A DNA stretch of 64,000 nucleotides from Acidobacteriota bacterium (GTDB lineage Bacteria > Acidobacteriota > Terriglobia > Bryobacterales > Bryobacteraceae), in assembly GCA_017304135.1 (NCBI GenBank), contig JAFLBB010000001.1, positions 124,001-188,000 on the forward strand. The letters run 5' to 3'. The notes under the pieces are model-generated. The model had not been told where the DNA came from and did not search any database. It worked only from the letters and a program-made list of their open reading frames with translations. Made by a program: the position numbers and the translations under genes. The first letter of the stretch is position 1. Every line of letters begins with the position of its first letter. This document shows positions 1 through 9,514 of the stretch, one piece after another.

Positions 1-1615
1 CGAAGGCGAACAGCGCGCCGCTCATCACGGTAGCCGCGATGAGGATCGGAGCCGACATGCGGTAAAGGCTGACGCCGCAGGCTTTCATGGCGATCACTTC
101 GTTGTTCTTCGAGAGGATGCCGAAGGTAACCAGCACGGCCACCAGCACGCTCATCGGTGCAGAGTCGTAGATGAGCTTCGGGGTGAGGAAAAAATGATAG
201 GTGGCCACCCTTTGCCAGGGAATGCCGCGTGAAAAGATGTCGCCCAGCAACTCAAAGAAGATGAAGACATGGGCCATCAGCACGAAGCTGGTGAGCAGCA
301 TGGCGAAGTAGAAGAGAAACTCGCCGAGGACGTAGGTGTCGACGACTCCGGGCAGGAGCGGGATGCGCAGGCGGCCGAGCGAAGTGGCGCGACGTGAACC
401 GTGGGAGAGGCGATTGCGGAGCCCGGCCCAGAGATCGCCCAGCCGCCGTCCGGCGAGCGCAAACAGATCGCGGTCGCCCGGCCGTTCGATTCCGAGCAAC
501 ATCAGGATGCCCGCCAGCGCGTAGATGACGTTGGGCAGCCACACCGCAACCTCCACGGGCAGCCTGTCCTGTTGCGCCATCTTGATGAGGCTGATCTGCA
601 TCATCCAATAGAGAAAAACAAGCGCTACCGTGATCACCATGGCGCCCGATTTGCCGCCTTTCCGAGTGGAGACGCCGATCGGGATGCCGATGACGGCCAG
701 CAGCAGGCAGGCGATTGGGAAGGAGAAGCGCTGATGCAATTCGAGGCGGGCATCGCGGCTGGCGGCGCGGTCCGGCTCGGCGCGGATCGCGGCCAGCAGC
801 GGGCGTGTGTCCATGGCGATCCAGGCCTTGGCGCTTTGCTCTTCGCGTGGCTTGGCTTGCAGCAACTGGTCGCCGCGAGGGGAATAGGTGTTGTAGTAGA
901 CGCCCGGATCGCTGCCCGCCTGGTGGGAACTCGTCCCGGTCATCGAGAGCTGGATGGAGTTGCGCACCGGGTCGGGAACGGCGATGGCTTCGGTGGCCAC
1001 GGTGATGGCCGGCGAATCGGCATAGCTGCCCCCGCCGGAGCGCTCGCCGGGGGGAGTCAGGTCGGCAATGAAGACGTTCCGCCACTTCGCCACAGTGCCG
1101 GGCAAGGCGATCACATCGCCCACATACAAGATCGTGTTCGAGCTGGTGAACTGCTCGGCGAAGACACGCGGCGTGATCTCAGCGGAGAGCTGGCGGGCGA
1201 TGAGCGTATTGAACACACGATAGGTCTCGCGGATCGACACAGGCGTCAGCCACAACGAGGCGGTCCCCGCGCACACCATCATGATCGCGGCAAAGAGCAG
1301 GATCGGCAGCGCCACCCGCCGGCTGGGCACTCCGGCCGCCCGCATCGCCGTAATTTCGCCGTCGGCGGACATGCGGCCCAACCCGATGAGCACTCCCACC
1401 AGGCTGCCGATCGGTAACGCGAAGCTGAGCACGGGAGGCAGCACCAACGCAAACAGGTAGGCCGCCATCTTCGGCGTAGCCGAGCCGCGCAGCAGGACTT
1501 CAAAATACTTCCCGCTGTTGAGTTTCTGCAGGAAGATGACGAAGGCGAACAGGACGGTGCCAAGCACGGCGGCCGAGGCAACCTCTCGAAATACGGCGCG
1601 TGTCAGCAGTCGCAT
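1..1615 (-). CDS. LptF-LptG fused LPS-export permease, 3' end beyond window
   Basis: This encodes an inner-membrane permease of the YjgP/YjgQ family, which with LptB drives lipopolysaccharide from the inner membrane to the Lpt bridge. Translation from ATG 1615 stays open for 538 codons to the window edge. The first ~370 residues look like a whole LptF: an N-terminal membrane helix (VFREVASAAVLGTVLFAFVI), helices near residues 60-85 and 95-115, a periplasmic domain, then a helical C-terminal block ending near IERPGDRDL. After a basic linker the same frame restarts with a second family N-terminus (VDTYVLGEFLFYFAMLLTSF, around residues 424-443) and LSKNNEVIAMKACGVSLYR, the hallmark after the second helix. 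LptF and LptG are usually separate genes of ~360 residues, so this is a tandem fusion. It lies 11 bases downstream of the TldE-like gene. Family assignment is strong; the fusion is read directly, but its 3' end is not visible. Confidence 0.85.
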   Translation of the reverse strand, partial: MRLLTRAVFREVASAAVLGTVLFAFVIFLQKLNSGKYFEVLLRGSATPKMAAYLFALVLPPVLSFALPIGSLVGVLIGLGRMSADGEITAMRAAGVPSRRVALPILLFAAIMMVCAGTASLWLTPVSIRETYRVFNTLIARQLSAEITPRVFAEQFTSSNTILYVGDVIALPGTVAKWRNVFIADLTPPGERSGGGSYADSPAITVATEAIAVPDPVRNSIQLSMTGTSSHQAGSDPGVYYNTYSPRGDQLLQAKPREEQSAKAWIAMDTRPLLAAIRAEPDRAASRDARLELHQRFSFPIACLLLAVIGIPIGVSTRKGGKSGAMVITVALVFLYWMMQISLIKMAQQDRLPVEVAVWLPNVIYALAGILMLLGIERPGDRDLFALAGRRLGDLWAGLRNRLSHGSRRATSLGRLRIPLLPGVVDTYVLGEFLFYFAMLLTSFVLMAHVFIFFELLGDIFSRGIPWQRVATYHFFLTPKLIYDSAPMSVLVAVLVTFGILSKNNEVIAMKACGVSLYRMSAPILIAATVMSGALFAF

Positions 1616-1626
1616 GGGTCGAGCGG

Positions 1627-3387
1627 TCAGGCGTTGACGGGCGGCGGCGGCACCAGCGGCAGCTTGGGCCAGTCGTCGGTTCGCTTCTCGAGTTCGAGAT
1701 CTTCGAACAGAATGCTCGGCGAGCAGATGGTGTGAGTGGTCACATAGCCGCTCGGTGAAATCGAGGCGAGCGAACCGCCCTGGCCGACAAAGTCGAACAC
1801 GGCCTCGTCGTCGCCGGCGGCGAAGATGTCGCGCAGCGAACGCGCATTGACCCCGCGGAACCGCAGGCCGCGCACCAGTTCTTCGCGGCCATCGGGAAAG
1901 ACTCGGTAGACCAGCGTGGGAAGGCTCACCACTCCACCGCCGCGCTGGCTGGCGGCCTGAGCGAGGGTGCGCAACTCCTGGGCCGAGGCTGAGACCGGCA
2001 GGTCCAACTTCCGCACGATGATGCCAAACGGTTTGCCCCGTTGCTGCACCATTTCGAGCAGCTTCTTCTTCAAGTCATCCTTGCTCGTGGTCTCATGGGC
2101 CTTCACGAAGAGATTGCTGTAGCTGGCGACCGCACCGCCAAACGGACCCGGCAGGCGGGCCCGGCCGTTTGAACCTTCGAATCCCCGAATCGGTGTGCGG
2201 CACAGCAGAAAGTGCTTCAGCGTTCCCCTATCCACCACCTTCAGAGGCACAGGCTTAATGCCCTCGCCGTCCACCGGATAGTGGCCGAAGAGCGGGTGGC
2301 CCTTATACACCGACTGCGTCGGATCATCGACGGCGTCCATCCAGTCGGGCAGAATGCGCGAGCCGATTCGGCCTTCCAATTCGCTCGCGGCCACTGGCGC
2401 CGGGCGTCCAGGCTCGGCCACGGGCTTCCTCATGGGCGATAATTGGGCGCCCAGCAGCTGAGCGAACAACTGGGGCGAGGCAACGCCCTCAAAGAGCACG
2501 GGACCGGAGTAGTCCTCGCCGACGGGAGCCTTGAGCAACGCCGTAACGTTTCCGGCGATCTCCTCGGCGCCCTTTAGGACCACATCTTCGCCGGGCAGGT
2601 CGGGGAGATTCCGTCCCGAGTAGACGAGCGCATCGTGAATGGGCATCCCATCTTCGGCCTGCGAATCGGCGCGCAACCGCATCGTGAAGAGGTTGTCGCT
2701 CATGCGGACGGCCGCGCCGTCTGTGTTCACCAGGTAGGCCGTCGAAAACCCAGCCGAGAACTCGGCGCCGGAATTGAGCACCTGCGGGAATTTGTCGAAC
2801 ACGGCCGAGACGCGGCGCGTGCGCTCCTTCCAGGCGGCCTCGTCGATGCTGATCTTCTGCCGCGGCTCCACATACCGCACCGGTTCGGCCTTGGCGAAGT
2901 CGTTGATCTTCTCCTGCTGCGTCACATTCTGCAAGGCGGCGCGTTTGCGGGCCACGGCCTGCAGTGCTCCCTTGTACGCACGGTCGGTTGCCAGCCAGAA
3001 TTCACGGCGCAGGATGAGTGGCCCGGCCTCGAGCGGAATCCTGCCGCCTCCCATGCGTCCGCCGAAGAACTGGCTGAACATGTAGTTGGTGTTGTCGAAC
3101 TCCGGAGTTCCCACGCGCAGTTGCACGCGAGGCAGCCGGGAACTGGCGCCGGCGGCGTTGATCAACGCACCCAGAACGCAAGAAACCGAGAAGGAGTAGG
3201 TGTCGTCGAGCGCGAATTCAACGAAGTAGGGCGAGGGCAGGTTGGCCAGCTTGAGGGCCTTTGACCGCTCGAGTTCCTGCTGCAATGCCTGCAGAATCTC
3301 ATCGCTCTCTGCGTCAGATGGCGCTTGGGCGGCGACGGCCCGCGCGGTGGCAAGCAGTGCGGCAAACTGGCGGCGGGAAAGGTTCAT
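1627..3387 (-). CDS. TldE/PmbA-like family protein with Tat-type leader
   Basis: 586 residues of the TldD/PmbA metalloprotease superfamily, matching the TldE (PmbA-like) partner. TldD/TldE form a heterodimeric protease that processes RiPP-type peptides and unfolded substrates in the bacterial cytoplasm. The leader MNLSRRQFAALLATARAVAA has an SRRQF twin-arginine motif and an Ala-rich core, so export is inferred. The position equivalent to the TldD zinc helix (around residues 295-320) has no HExxxH motif, as expected for the non-catalytic TldE subunit. The C-terminal half (about residues 330-575) keeps the family beta-rich domain, including FEGSNGRARLPGPFGG and VYRVFPDGREELVRGLRFR. The ATG overlaps the stop of the TldD-like gene by one base (TGATG), so the two are translationally coupled. 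The organisation supports a dimeric pair; the substrate is unknown. Confidence 0.85.
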   Translation of the reverse strand: MNLSRRQFAALLATARAVAAQAPSDAESDEILQALQQELERSKALKLANLPSPYFVEFALDDTYSFSVSCVLGALINAAGASSRLPRVQLRVGTPEFDNTNYMFSQFFGGRMGGGRIPLEAGPLILRREFWLATDRAYKGALQAVARKRAALQNVTQQEKINDFAKAEPVRYVEPRQKISIDEAAWKERTRRVSAVFDKFPQVLNSGAEFSAGFSTAYLVNTDGAAVRMSDNLFTMRLRADSQAEDGMPIHDALVYSGRNLPDLPGEDVVLKGAEEIAGNVTALLKAPVGEDYSGPVLFEGVASPQLFAQLLGAQLSPMRKPVAEPGRPAPVAASELEGRIGSRILPDWMDAVDDPTQSVYKGHPLFGHYPVDGEGIKPVPLKVVDRGTLKHFLLCRTPIRGFEGSNGRARLPGPFGGAVASYSNLFVKAHETTSKDDLKKKLLEMVQQRGKPFGIIVRKLDLPVSASAQELRTLAQAASQRGGGVVSLPTLVYRVFPDGREELVRGLRFRGVNARSLRDIFAAGDDEAVFDFVGQGGSLASISPSGYVTTHTICSPSILFEDLELEKRTDDWPKLPLVPPPPVNA

Positions 3388-5117
3388 CAGTTCGCCCCTC
3401 CTTCCGACGGCGCCGGCAACAGCGGCGGTTGGTCGCGCGACTGGTCCTTCTTCTGAATCTCCATTTCTCCAATCAGCAGCGCCGGAGAAATGGCGCTGAC
3501 CGGCACCGAACCCGACTCCGCCCCGCAGTAGCCATTGAAGACACCCGGCTTGTCGGAAGCAGCCAGAATTTTGGCAAAGCTGGCCAGCGGTGTCCCCACC
3601 AGGTCGGCTCCGCGCACCAGTTCCTCCCTGCCGTCGGGGTAAACCTTGTACACCACCAGCGGGATGACCTTAAACGCCTGGAATCCCTGCCGGCCGGTGG
3701 TCGTAAAGCCGCCCGTGATGTCTTGGAAGTAGTAGCCGTAGGGCTTGTTCTGCCGCTTGATTTCGGCCAGCAGCAGCTCCTTCAGCTTCTTCTCCGGCAC
3801 GGTCTGCGCCGCCTGCACGATGAGATTGGACTGTCGCGAAACCACTTCGGCCCCCGCCTGTTTCCGGCCATGGCCGTTGGAGTGGTCGAACCCGGCGATG
3901 GGGGAGCGGGACATGAGAAAGGTCTTCAGGATGCCGTTCTCCACCAGGTTCACTTTACGTGCCCGGACGCCCTCGTCGTCGAAGTCATACCAGCCATGCA
4001 GATCTTCACCGGCGAGCTCCCGCAGCGTAGGGTCAAACACGACGGATAGAAAGCCGGGCAGCACGCTCTCGCCCACCCGCTTGGTGAACGTCTGGCCATC
4101 GGTCTCATCCTTCTGGCGGTGGCCTTCAATCCGATGGCCGAAAATCTCGTGGAAGAACACCCCGGCGGCACGCCCGGAGAGGATCGCCGGGCCGACAAAT
4201 GGCTCCACCAGCGGCGCTTCCAGGAGGTTAGTGAGATCCGTAGCCACTTTGTCGATCGCGGCTTCAATTTCGCCGTCTTTCGGCAGTTTGCGGGGATCGG
4301 CGGCGGAAAAGCTCTCCGCCGTGCTCAGGTCCATCCCGTCCGTCGCCTTGCCCTGCGCCACAATCATGAGGCGGGCAAAGGGGCGGCCATGCTGCAGGCG
4401 CGTGCCCTCGCTGGTGACGAAATATTTGGTCTCCGTGATCGCCGTGACCGTGACTTGCGAGGCCAGCACCTTCGGGTACTTGGAAAACCGCGCCGAGAGC
4501 TTGCGCAAGCGGGTTCTCCACTCTTCTTCGTGGAAGGCGATCGCGGCCGTGGCGACGGCGGCCGTTTCGGGCTGCTCGATCGAGAAATCGTCGGCGGCGG
4601 TCTCCTTATCGGCGACCTTCACCTCTTTATTCGTCTTGATGTTGGTCAACCGCTGCGTGCCCAGGCGGTAGACGCGGTCGGTCTCGGCCCATACGCGGCG
4701 TCTGATGGCGGCGGGCGAGTTGTCGAGCGCCACCGGGGCGGCGGCGGCAAAGTCGGGCATATCGCCGGGAATCTGGTGGTAGTTGTCCAGCTTCGGCGAG
4801 CCGAGCCGCATTGAGACATCCAGCACCCGGTTGTGCCGCTTGTTGTTGGAAGTGATGGCCCCCAGCACGGCATTCATGGACCAATTCTGTTGTTCCGTGA
4901 CGGCGTAGGAGAGGAAGTACGGTTTAGGGTCGCCTTTATCCTGGAGAACTGTGAAGTTTCTTTTCAGCTCCTCGGCGAGAATGCTCACCAGAGGTGAAGG
5001 CTCCGCCGCGGCCGCGAGAGCCGGGAAAACAAGCGCAAACGCGATAATTTGCCGCACGAACCTCAGGGTATCATGTGGTGTTTCATTGCATTGTAAAGGC
5101 GGCCAGCGTCCGGTCAT
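3387..5117 (-). CDS. TldD-like zinc metalloprotease with signal peptide
   Basis: This is the catalytic partner of the TldD/TldE-like pair. The TldD zinc motif HEIFGH (HExxxH) is visible in AAGVFFHEIFGHRIEGHRQK near residue 330. The family C-terminal segments follow (IAGFDHSNGHGRKQAGAEVV, then VVYKVYPDGREELVRGADLV). The ATG at 5117 gives a long polar N-terminus and overlaps the upstream propeller gene by 35 bases. An in-frame GTG at 5057, preceded by GAGG, would start a compact leader ending ALAAAAEP and leave a 25-base gap, so 5057 is a credible true start. Either start predicts Sec-type export, unlike cytoplasmic E. coli TldD. The pair sits between a PQQ propeller gene and lptFG, all on one strand, which suggests an envelope role. 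The peptide substrate cannot be read from the sequence. Confidence 0.87.
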   Translation of the reverse strand: MTGRWPPLQCNETPHDTLRFVRQIIAFALVFPALAAAAEPSPLVSILAEELKRNFTVLQDKGDPKPYFLSYAVTEQQNWSMNAVLGAITSNNKRHNRVLDVSMRLGSPKLDNYHQIPGDMPDFAAAAPVALDNSPAAIRRRVWAETDRVYRLGTQRLTNIKTNKEVKVADKETAADDFSIEQPETAAVATAAIAFHEEEWRTRLRKLSARFSKYPKVLASQVTVTAITETKYFVTSEGTRLQHGRPFARLMIVAQGKATDGMDLSTAESFSAADPRKLPKDGEIEAAIDKVATDLTNLLEAPLVEPFVGPAILSGRAAGVFFHEIFGHRIEGHRQKDETDGQTFTKRVGESVLPGFLSVVFDPTLRELAGEDLHGWYDFDDEGVRARKVNLVENGILKTFLMSRSPIAGFDHSNGHGRKQAGAEVVSRQSNLIVQAAQTVPEKKLKELLLAEIKRQNKPYGYYFQDITGGFTTTGRQGFQAFKVIPLVVYKVYPDGREELVRGADLVGTPLASFAKILAASDKPGVFNGYCGAESGSVPVSAISPALLIGEMEIQKKDQSRDQPPLLPAPSEGGAN

Positions 5118-6279
5118 TCCTCAGATACAGGCGTCCGGCGGACAGAGCGGGATAGGCCCGCACCGTCGGTTCCAACAGCTTCTTTCGGGAGACCGGCTGA
5201 AATGCCTTGGGGGAAGCGGGGGCGATGAGGGCTTCGCCTGACTCAGAGAGCACCAGCAGATGGTCCTTCATGAGCGTGACCGTACCGGCGCGGTGGTTCG
5301 GGATCGACCACTGGACCTTTCCCGTCCGCAGTTCGACGCACCGCAGTTCCTGCCCCATCTCCTGCCGTCCATGCCAGCCATACAGATAGCCGTCGAGCAG
5401 AACCGAGGTCGCGTAGTGGTTGGACAGCTCATCGTCTCCCTGCCAGAGCTGTTTGTAGGAGTTGCCCGATATTTCAAGCACCGTCGCTCCCGTGCCATAG
5501 CTGGCCGAGAGGAACACCAGGTTCCCGGCCGCTTGCGGGACGGCCGCGTTCACGCTGGCTGCCATCCGCGCGCGCCAGCGGAGTTGGAACCGGATCGCTC
5601 CCGTGGCCGGGTCGGCGTCGATCAGGCCGCTTCTGGTGAAAAACAGGGCATGGCGCGTGCCCGCGATGGTGACGACGTTAGGCGAGGAGTACCCGGCCTC
5701 GTCCGGCGCGGCTTTCCACACGGTTGCACCGTTCATTTTGTCGAGCGCGACGATGCCGCCGTCCCGCCGTCCCCCCACATTGGCCAGCAGCAGTTTGCCC
5801 TCAACCACCGGAACAGACGCCGCGCCAAAGTATTCTTTGGCCGCCCCAAATCGCTCACGTGCATCCACCTGCCAGATCAACTTGCCGCTGGTGAGCGATA
5901 CGCACCGCAAGACGCTTTCGGCCGAGAACAGATACACACGGTCGCCATCCACCACGGGGGTGGCGCGAGGGCCTTCGAGGAAGCCGAAGTCATCGCGGTA
6001 GGCCGTCTTGTACTTGTATGTCCACTGCACCTTGCCCGTGGCCGCGTCGAGCGATTCCAGAAGATCCTCATCGCCCAGGCGGTGGTACACCAGCAGCCGG
6101 CCGCCGGCCACCACAGGGGCGGCGAATGCTTCGCCCACGGGCCGCTCCCACAGTTTGGTGAACGCGGGTTTCGGTGAGAATGGCCCGTCGTAGCGGCCAT
6201 CCCGATTCGGCCCAAGCAATTGGGGCCAATCCTGCGCGGAGAGCAGCAGGGGAAGCAGCGCGAGGGCAATACGAGGCAT
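5083..6279 (-). CDS. Exported PQQ-binding-like beta-propeller protein
   Basis: About 398 residues from ATG 6279. An in-frame ATG at 6306 would add nine residues, but 6279 gives the cleaner leader MPRIALALLPLLLSA. The mature part opens with DWPQLLGPNRDG, a phrase typical of planctomycete and acidobacterial PQQ-like propellers. It continues with blades bearing LLESLDAATGKVQWTYKYKT, LRCVSLTSGKLIWQVDARER, IVALDKMNGATVWKAAPDEA and LRCVELRTGKVQWSIPNHRA. These A-x-T-G-K-x-x-W repeats define the PQQ/BamB propeller fold. No dehydrogenase active site or cytochrome domain is evident, so this is probably a binding or scaffold propeller and not an alcohol dehydrogenase. It heads the minus-strand cluster with the TldD/TldE pair and lptFG and is divergent from the NHL protein. 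Specific function is unknown. Confidence 0.8.
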   Translation of the reverse strand: MPRIALALLPLLLSAQDWPQLLGPNRDGRYDGPFSPKPAFTKLWERPVGEAFAAPVVAGGRLLVYHRLGDEDLLESLDAATGKVQWTYKYKTAYRDDFGFLEGPRATPVVDGDRVYLFSAESVLRCVSLTSGKLIWQVDARERFGAAKEYFGAASVPVVEGKLLLANVGGRRDGGIVALDKMNGATVWKAAPDEAGYSSPNVVTIAGTRHALFFTRSGLIDADPATGAIRFQLRWRARMAASVNAAVPQAAGNLVFLSASYGTGATVLEISGNSYKQLWQGDDELSNHYATSVLLDGYLYGWHGRQEMGQELRCVELRTGKVQWSIPNHRAGTVTLMKDHLLVLSESGEALIAPASPKAFQPVSRKKLLEPTVRAYPALSAGRLYLRNDRTLAAFTMQ

Positions 6280-6392
6280 AGGGGTAGTATGCAACGGCTC
6301 GTCCATTGTGTATTCTTGGCTAACCCGACGAGCAGAAGATAACTAGGAAACTCGCTGCTTTCGGCATGAGACTGGTCACCTGGGAGACCTTC

Positions 6393-8276
6393 ATGCACAC
6401 ATCTACCGTAGTTCGCGGCGTTGCCGCGCTGCTACTACTCTCCGCCACTGCGCTCGCGCAGGGAACCATCACCACGATTGCCGGCACCGGCGACGGTGTC
6501 TTCACCGGCGACGGGGGACAGGCAACTGCCGCGGCGCTGCAGGCGCCCACCGGTCTTGCCGTTGACGCGGCGGGCAACATATACATCGCCGACTTCGGCA
6601 ACAAGCGCATCCGCCGCATCACACCGGCCGGCGTCATCGACACTTACGCCGGAAACGGCACCATCGGCTTTTCAGGTGATGGCGGGCCAGCGGTGAACGC
6701 CCAGTTGTTTGTCATCACCTCCACGCATCAAGGGCTTGCCGTCGATCCGGGAGGAAACCTCTATATCGCCGACCCCGACAACGCACGCATTCGAAAAGTC
6801 ACTCCGGCCGGCACCATCAGCACGTACGCCGGCATGGGCCCGGCTCTCTTTGGCGGCGACGGTGGTCCGGCGACGATGGCCGGCCTCTCCCTACCCGGCA
6901 GCGTGGCGCTGGACGGCGCCGGGAACCTGTTCCTCACGGACCAGAACAACAGCCGCATCCGCAAAGTAACCCCGGCGGGCGTGATCAGCACTGTGGCCGG
7001 CACCGGTCTACCGGCCTATTCCGGCGATGGCGGCCCGGCCACCAACGCCGGCATTGCATTTCCCGTCTCCGTAGCGACCGACACGGCGGGCAACCTGTAT
7101 TTCGCCGACCTCAGCAGCCACCGCATCCGCAAGGTGGATCTCGCTGGTGTCGTGACCACCGTTGTCGGAAACGGCACCCCTGGATTCGGTGGCGATGGTG
7201 GGGCGGCAACCGCGGCTCAGATCCTCAGCCCGAAGGGGATGGCTGTTGACGGGGCCGGCAACCTCTACTTCGCCGATACCAACAACGACCGCATCCGGAA
7301 AGTCGACACGAACGGCATCATCACCACCGTGGCGGGAACTGCACAGCCTGGTTTTTGGGGCGACGGTGGTCCGGCCACAAGCGCGCGGTTATCCAGCCCG
7401 CGAGATGTGAAGGTGGATGCGCAGGGAAACCTCTATATCGCGGATGCCGGGAATAACCGGATTCGGAAGGTATCGGCCGTGGGGTCGGGTGGAGGCGGCG
7501 GCACGGGAGGCGGAGGCGTCGGCGGTGGTGGGGGAGGTGGAGCGGGCGGGGGAGGTGGCACCGGCTTGCCCGTCATCACGCGCGTGGGCAATGCGGCTGG
7601 CAATAGCACCACGATTGCGCCCAACACGTGGGTCGAAATCAAGGGAACAAACCTGAGCTCCACAACACGTGTGTGGGCAGGCGCCGATTTTTCGGGAGGC
7701 CAGATGCCGATTCGGGTGGACGGCGTTAGTGTGACGGTAAATGGCAGGAATGCGTTCGTCTATTACGTCAGTCCGACGCAGATCAACGTGCTCACGCCAC
7801 CGGATGCCATGCAGGGGGCCGTTCCAGTCGTGGTGACCGCAGCCGGTGGGTCGAGTTCGCCCTTCACAGTGCAAGCACAGGAGCTCTCACCCGCGTTCTT
7901 CACCTTTAACGGGGGTAATTACCTCGCCGCCACCCACGCCGACGGCAGCCTGCTTGGCCCGGCCACCCTCTTTCCTGGAGCGACCACGCCGGCCAGGCCC
8001 GGTGAGCAGGTGATCCTCTACGGAAACGGCTTCGGCGTCACCATCCCACCGGTTGTGAGCGGCAGCGCCTCGCAGTCGGGCACGTTGCCATTGCTGCCCA
8101 CTGTCTCAGTCGGCGGACTCCTCGCAACGGTGCAGTTCGCCGGGCTCATCTCGCCTGGGCTATTTCAGCTCAACATCACCGTTCCCGCCAATGCGGCGGA
8201 CGGCGACCTGATGATCCGCGCCGGGTATCTCGGCGCGCTCACACAAGCCCAGGCTCTGCTGAGCGTGAAGAAGTAA
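6393..8276 (+). CDS. NHL-repeat exoprotein with Solibacter-type C-terminal domain
   Basis: ATG 6393 is chosen because GGGAG at 6382-6386 lies six bases upstream and the product begins with a standard leader (MHTSTVVRGVAALLLLSATA, cleaved near ALAQ). About six NHL blades follow, each with the pattern GDGGPAT, then VDAAGNLYIAD, NxRIRKV and ITTVAG, forming a beta-propeller of roughly 330 residues. A glycine-only linker with sparse T/V/A (bases about 7488-7563) joins the propeller to a ~220-residue C-terminal domain. That domain reads as the Solibacter paralogous C-terminal family (TIGR03437 type): NTWVEIKGTNLSSTTRVW, YYVSPTQINVLTP, RPGEQVILYGNGFG and GLFQLNITVPANAADGDLMI. This domain is strongly enriched in Solibacter-type Acidobacteria and is the best taxonomic marker here. 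The protein is probably secreted or surface-associated; its ligand is unknown. Confidence 0.88.
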   Translation: MHTSTVVRGVAALLLLSATALAQGTITTIAGTGDGVFTGDGGQATAAALQAPTGLAVDAAGNIYIADFGNKRIRRITPAGVIDTYAGNGTIGFSGDGGPAVNAQLFVITSTHQGLAVDPGGNLYIADPDNARIRKVTPAGTISTYAGMGPALFGGDGGPATMAGLSLPGSVALDGAGNLFLTDQNNSRIRKVTPAGVISTVAGTGLPAYSGDGGPATNAGIAFPVSVATDTAGNLYFADLSSHRIRKVDLAGVVTTVVGNGTPGFGGDGGAATAAQILSPKGMAVDGAGNLYFADTNNDRIRKVDTNGIITTVAGTAQPGFWGDGGPATSARLSSPRDVKVDAQGNLYIADAGNNRIRKVSAVGSGGGGGTGGGGVGGGGGGGAGGGGGTGLPVITRVGNAAGNSTTIAPNTWVEIKGTNLSSTTRVWAGADFSGGQMPIRVDGVSVTVNGRNAFVYYVSPTQINVLTPPDAMQGAVPVVVTAAGGSSSPFTVQAQELSPAFFTFNGGNYLAATHADGSLLGPATLFPGATTPARPGEQVILYGNGFGVTIPPVVSGSASQSGTLPLLPTVSVGGLLATVQFAGLISPGLFQLNITVPANAADGDLMIRAGYLGALTQAQALLSVKK

Positions 8277-8362
8277 ACGGCCTTAATCAGGGTACGGCGG
8301 CTCCCTGGAACCGGAACTCGCAGGAAATACGCGTCGCCCGGCTGCCCAACTGACGCACCGGA

Positions 8363-9514
8363 TCAGCGGGAAGTGAGCAGATCTCGCGCCATGCGGACGC
8401 GTTCGGCGGCTTCCTCGGCGTCCGGCGCCATCGCCGTGAGGTGTCCCATCTTGCGGCCGGGGCGCGGCGAGGCCTTCCCGTACAGATGGAGTTTCACATC
8501 GGGCAGCGCCGTGACGGCCTGCCAGTTGGGTTCGCCGTTTGCCCAAAGGTCACCCAGCAGGTTGGCCATCGCCGCCGGACGCAGCAGTTCCGTGGAGCCC
8601 AGCGAGAGGCCGCAAATCGCACGCAACTGCTGCTCAAACTGCGAGGTGACGCAGGCATCGAAGGTGAAGTGGCCGGAGTTGTGTGGTCTGGGCGCCAGTT
8701 CATTGATCAACACACGGCCGGAACGTTCCAGGAAGAACTCGACGCAGAGCACGCCGACCACGTCGAGCGCCTCCAGCACACCTCGCGTGATCTGGATGGC
8801 GGTTCGCGCGGCCTCCGCGGGGATCGAGGCCGGCGCCGTGGTGACATCCAGAATGTGGTTGCTGTGCTCGTTTTCCACCGCGCCATAGTGAGCAAAGCCG
8901 CCATCCAAAGCGCGGGCCGCCACTACGGAGAATTCGCACTCGAAATCGACAAACGCCTCCAGCACACACTCCCCGCCGCCCGCCTGCTGGTATGCCGCGG
9001 CAAGATCGGTATCGCTGTGAATCCTGGCCTGGCCTTTGCCGTCGTAGCCGAAGCCGGCGGATTTGAGCACGGCGGGCAGCCCCAGTTCGGCAATGGCGTG
9101 CGGCAATTGGTCGAGTGAGTTGACCACCTCGAACTGCGTCACCGGGAATCCCTGGTCTCGCAGGAAGGTCTTCTCCCTTCGGCGGTGTTGCGTGATGTGG
9201 AGCACCTCGCCGGAAGGCCGCGCCGGGGCGAACTCGGCTGCCGCCGCGGTGGCCGCCGAGGAGACGTTTTCGAACTCGAACGTGACCACGCTCACCGATT
9301 GGGCAAAGCGCCGCACGGCATCCAGGTCGTCATAGCTCGCCTTGATTTCCAGGTCGGCAACCTGGCCGGTGGGCGTGTCGTCGTCCGGTGAGAAGGTGTG
9401 CACGCGGTAGCCCATGCGACGAGCGGCGATGGCGAACATGCGGCCGAGTTGACCGCTGCCCAGAACGCCGACCGTGGCCCCAGGCAGAATCGGCGCGCGC
9501 CAAGAACGGCTCAC
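8363..9514 (-). CDS. purK: N5-carboxyaminoimidazole ribonucleotide synthase
   Basis: PurK is the ATP-grasp enzyme that carboxylates AIR with bicarbonate and ATP to give N5-CAIR in de novo purine synthesis. The 383-residue length is normal. The pre-ATP-grasp Rossmann segment is [20 protein letters not shown] (about residues 17-36). ATP-grasp features include [19 protein letters not shown], the [18 protein letters not shown] strand, and the metal/active-site stretch [20 protein letters not shown]. The ATG overlaps the purE stop by four bases (ATGA), the classic purE-purK arrangement. Reading continues to a stop at 8363 with no disruption. The assignment is secure. Confidence 0.96.
   Translation of the reverse strand: MSRSWRAPILPGATVGVLGSGQLGRMFAIAARRMGYRVHTFSPDDDTPTGQVADLEIKASYDDLDAVRRFAQSVSVVTFEFENVSSAATAAAAEFAPARPSGEVLHITQHRRREKTFLRDQGFPVTQFEVVNSLDQLPHAIAELGLPAVLKSAGFGYDGKGQARIHSDTDLAAAYQQAGGGECVLEAFVDFECEFSVVAARALDGGFAHYGAVENEHSNHILDVTTAPASIPAEAARTAIQITRGVLEALDVVGVLCVEFFLERSGRVLINELAPRPHNSGHFTFDACVTSQFEQQLRAICGLSLGSTELLRPAAMANLLGDLWANGEPNWQAVTALPDVKLHLYGKASPRPGRKMGHLTAMAPDAEEAAERVRMARDLLTSR

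Noticed and set aside
6393-7480. Repeated DNA pattern in the NHL gene
   Set aside because: Periodicity comes from protein blade repeats with varied codons, not from CRISPR or satellite DNA.
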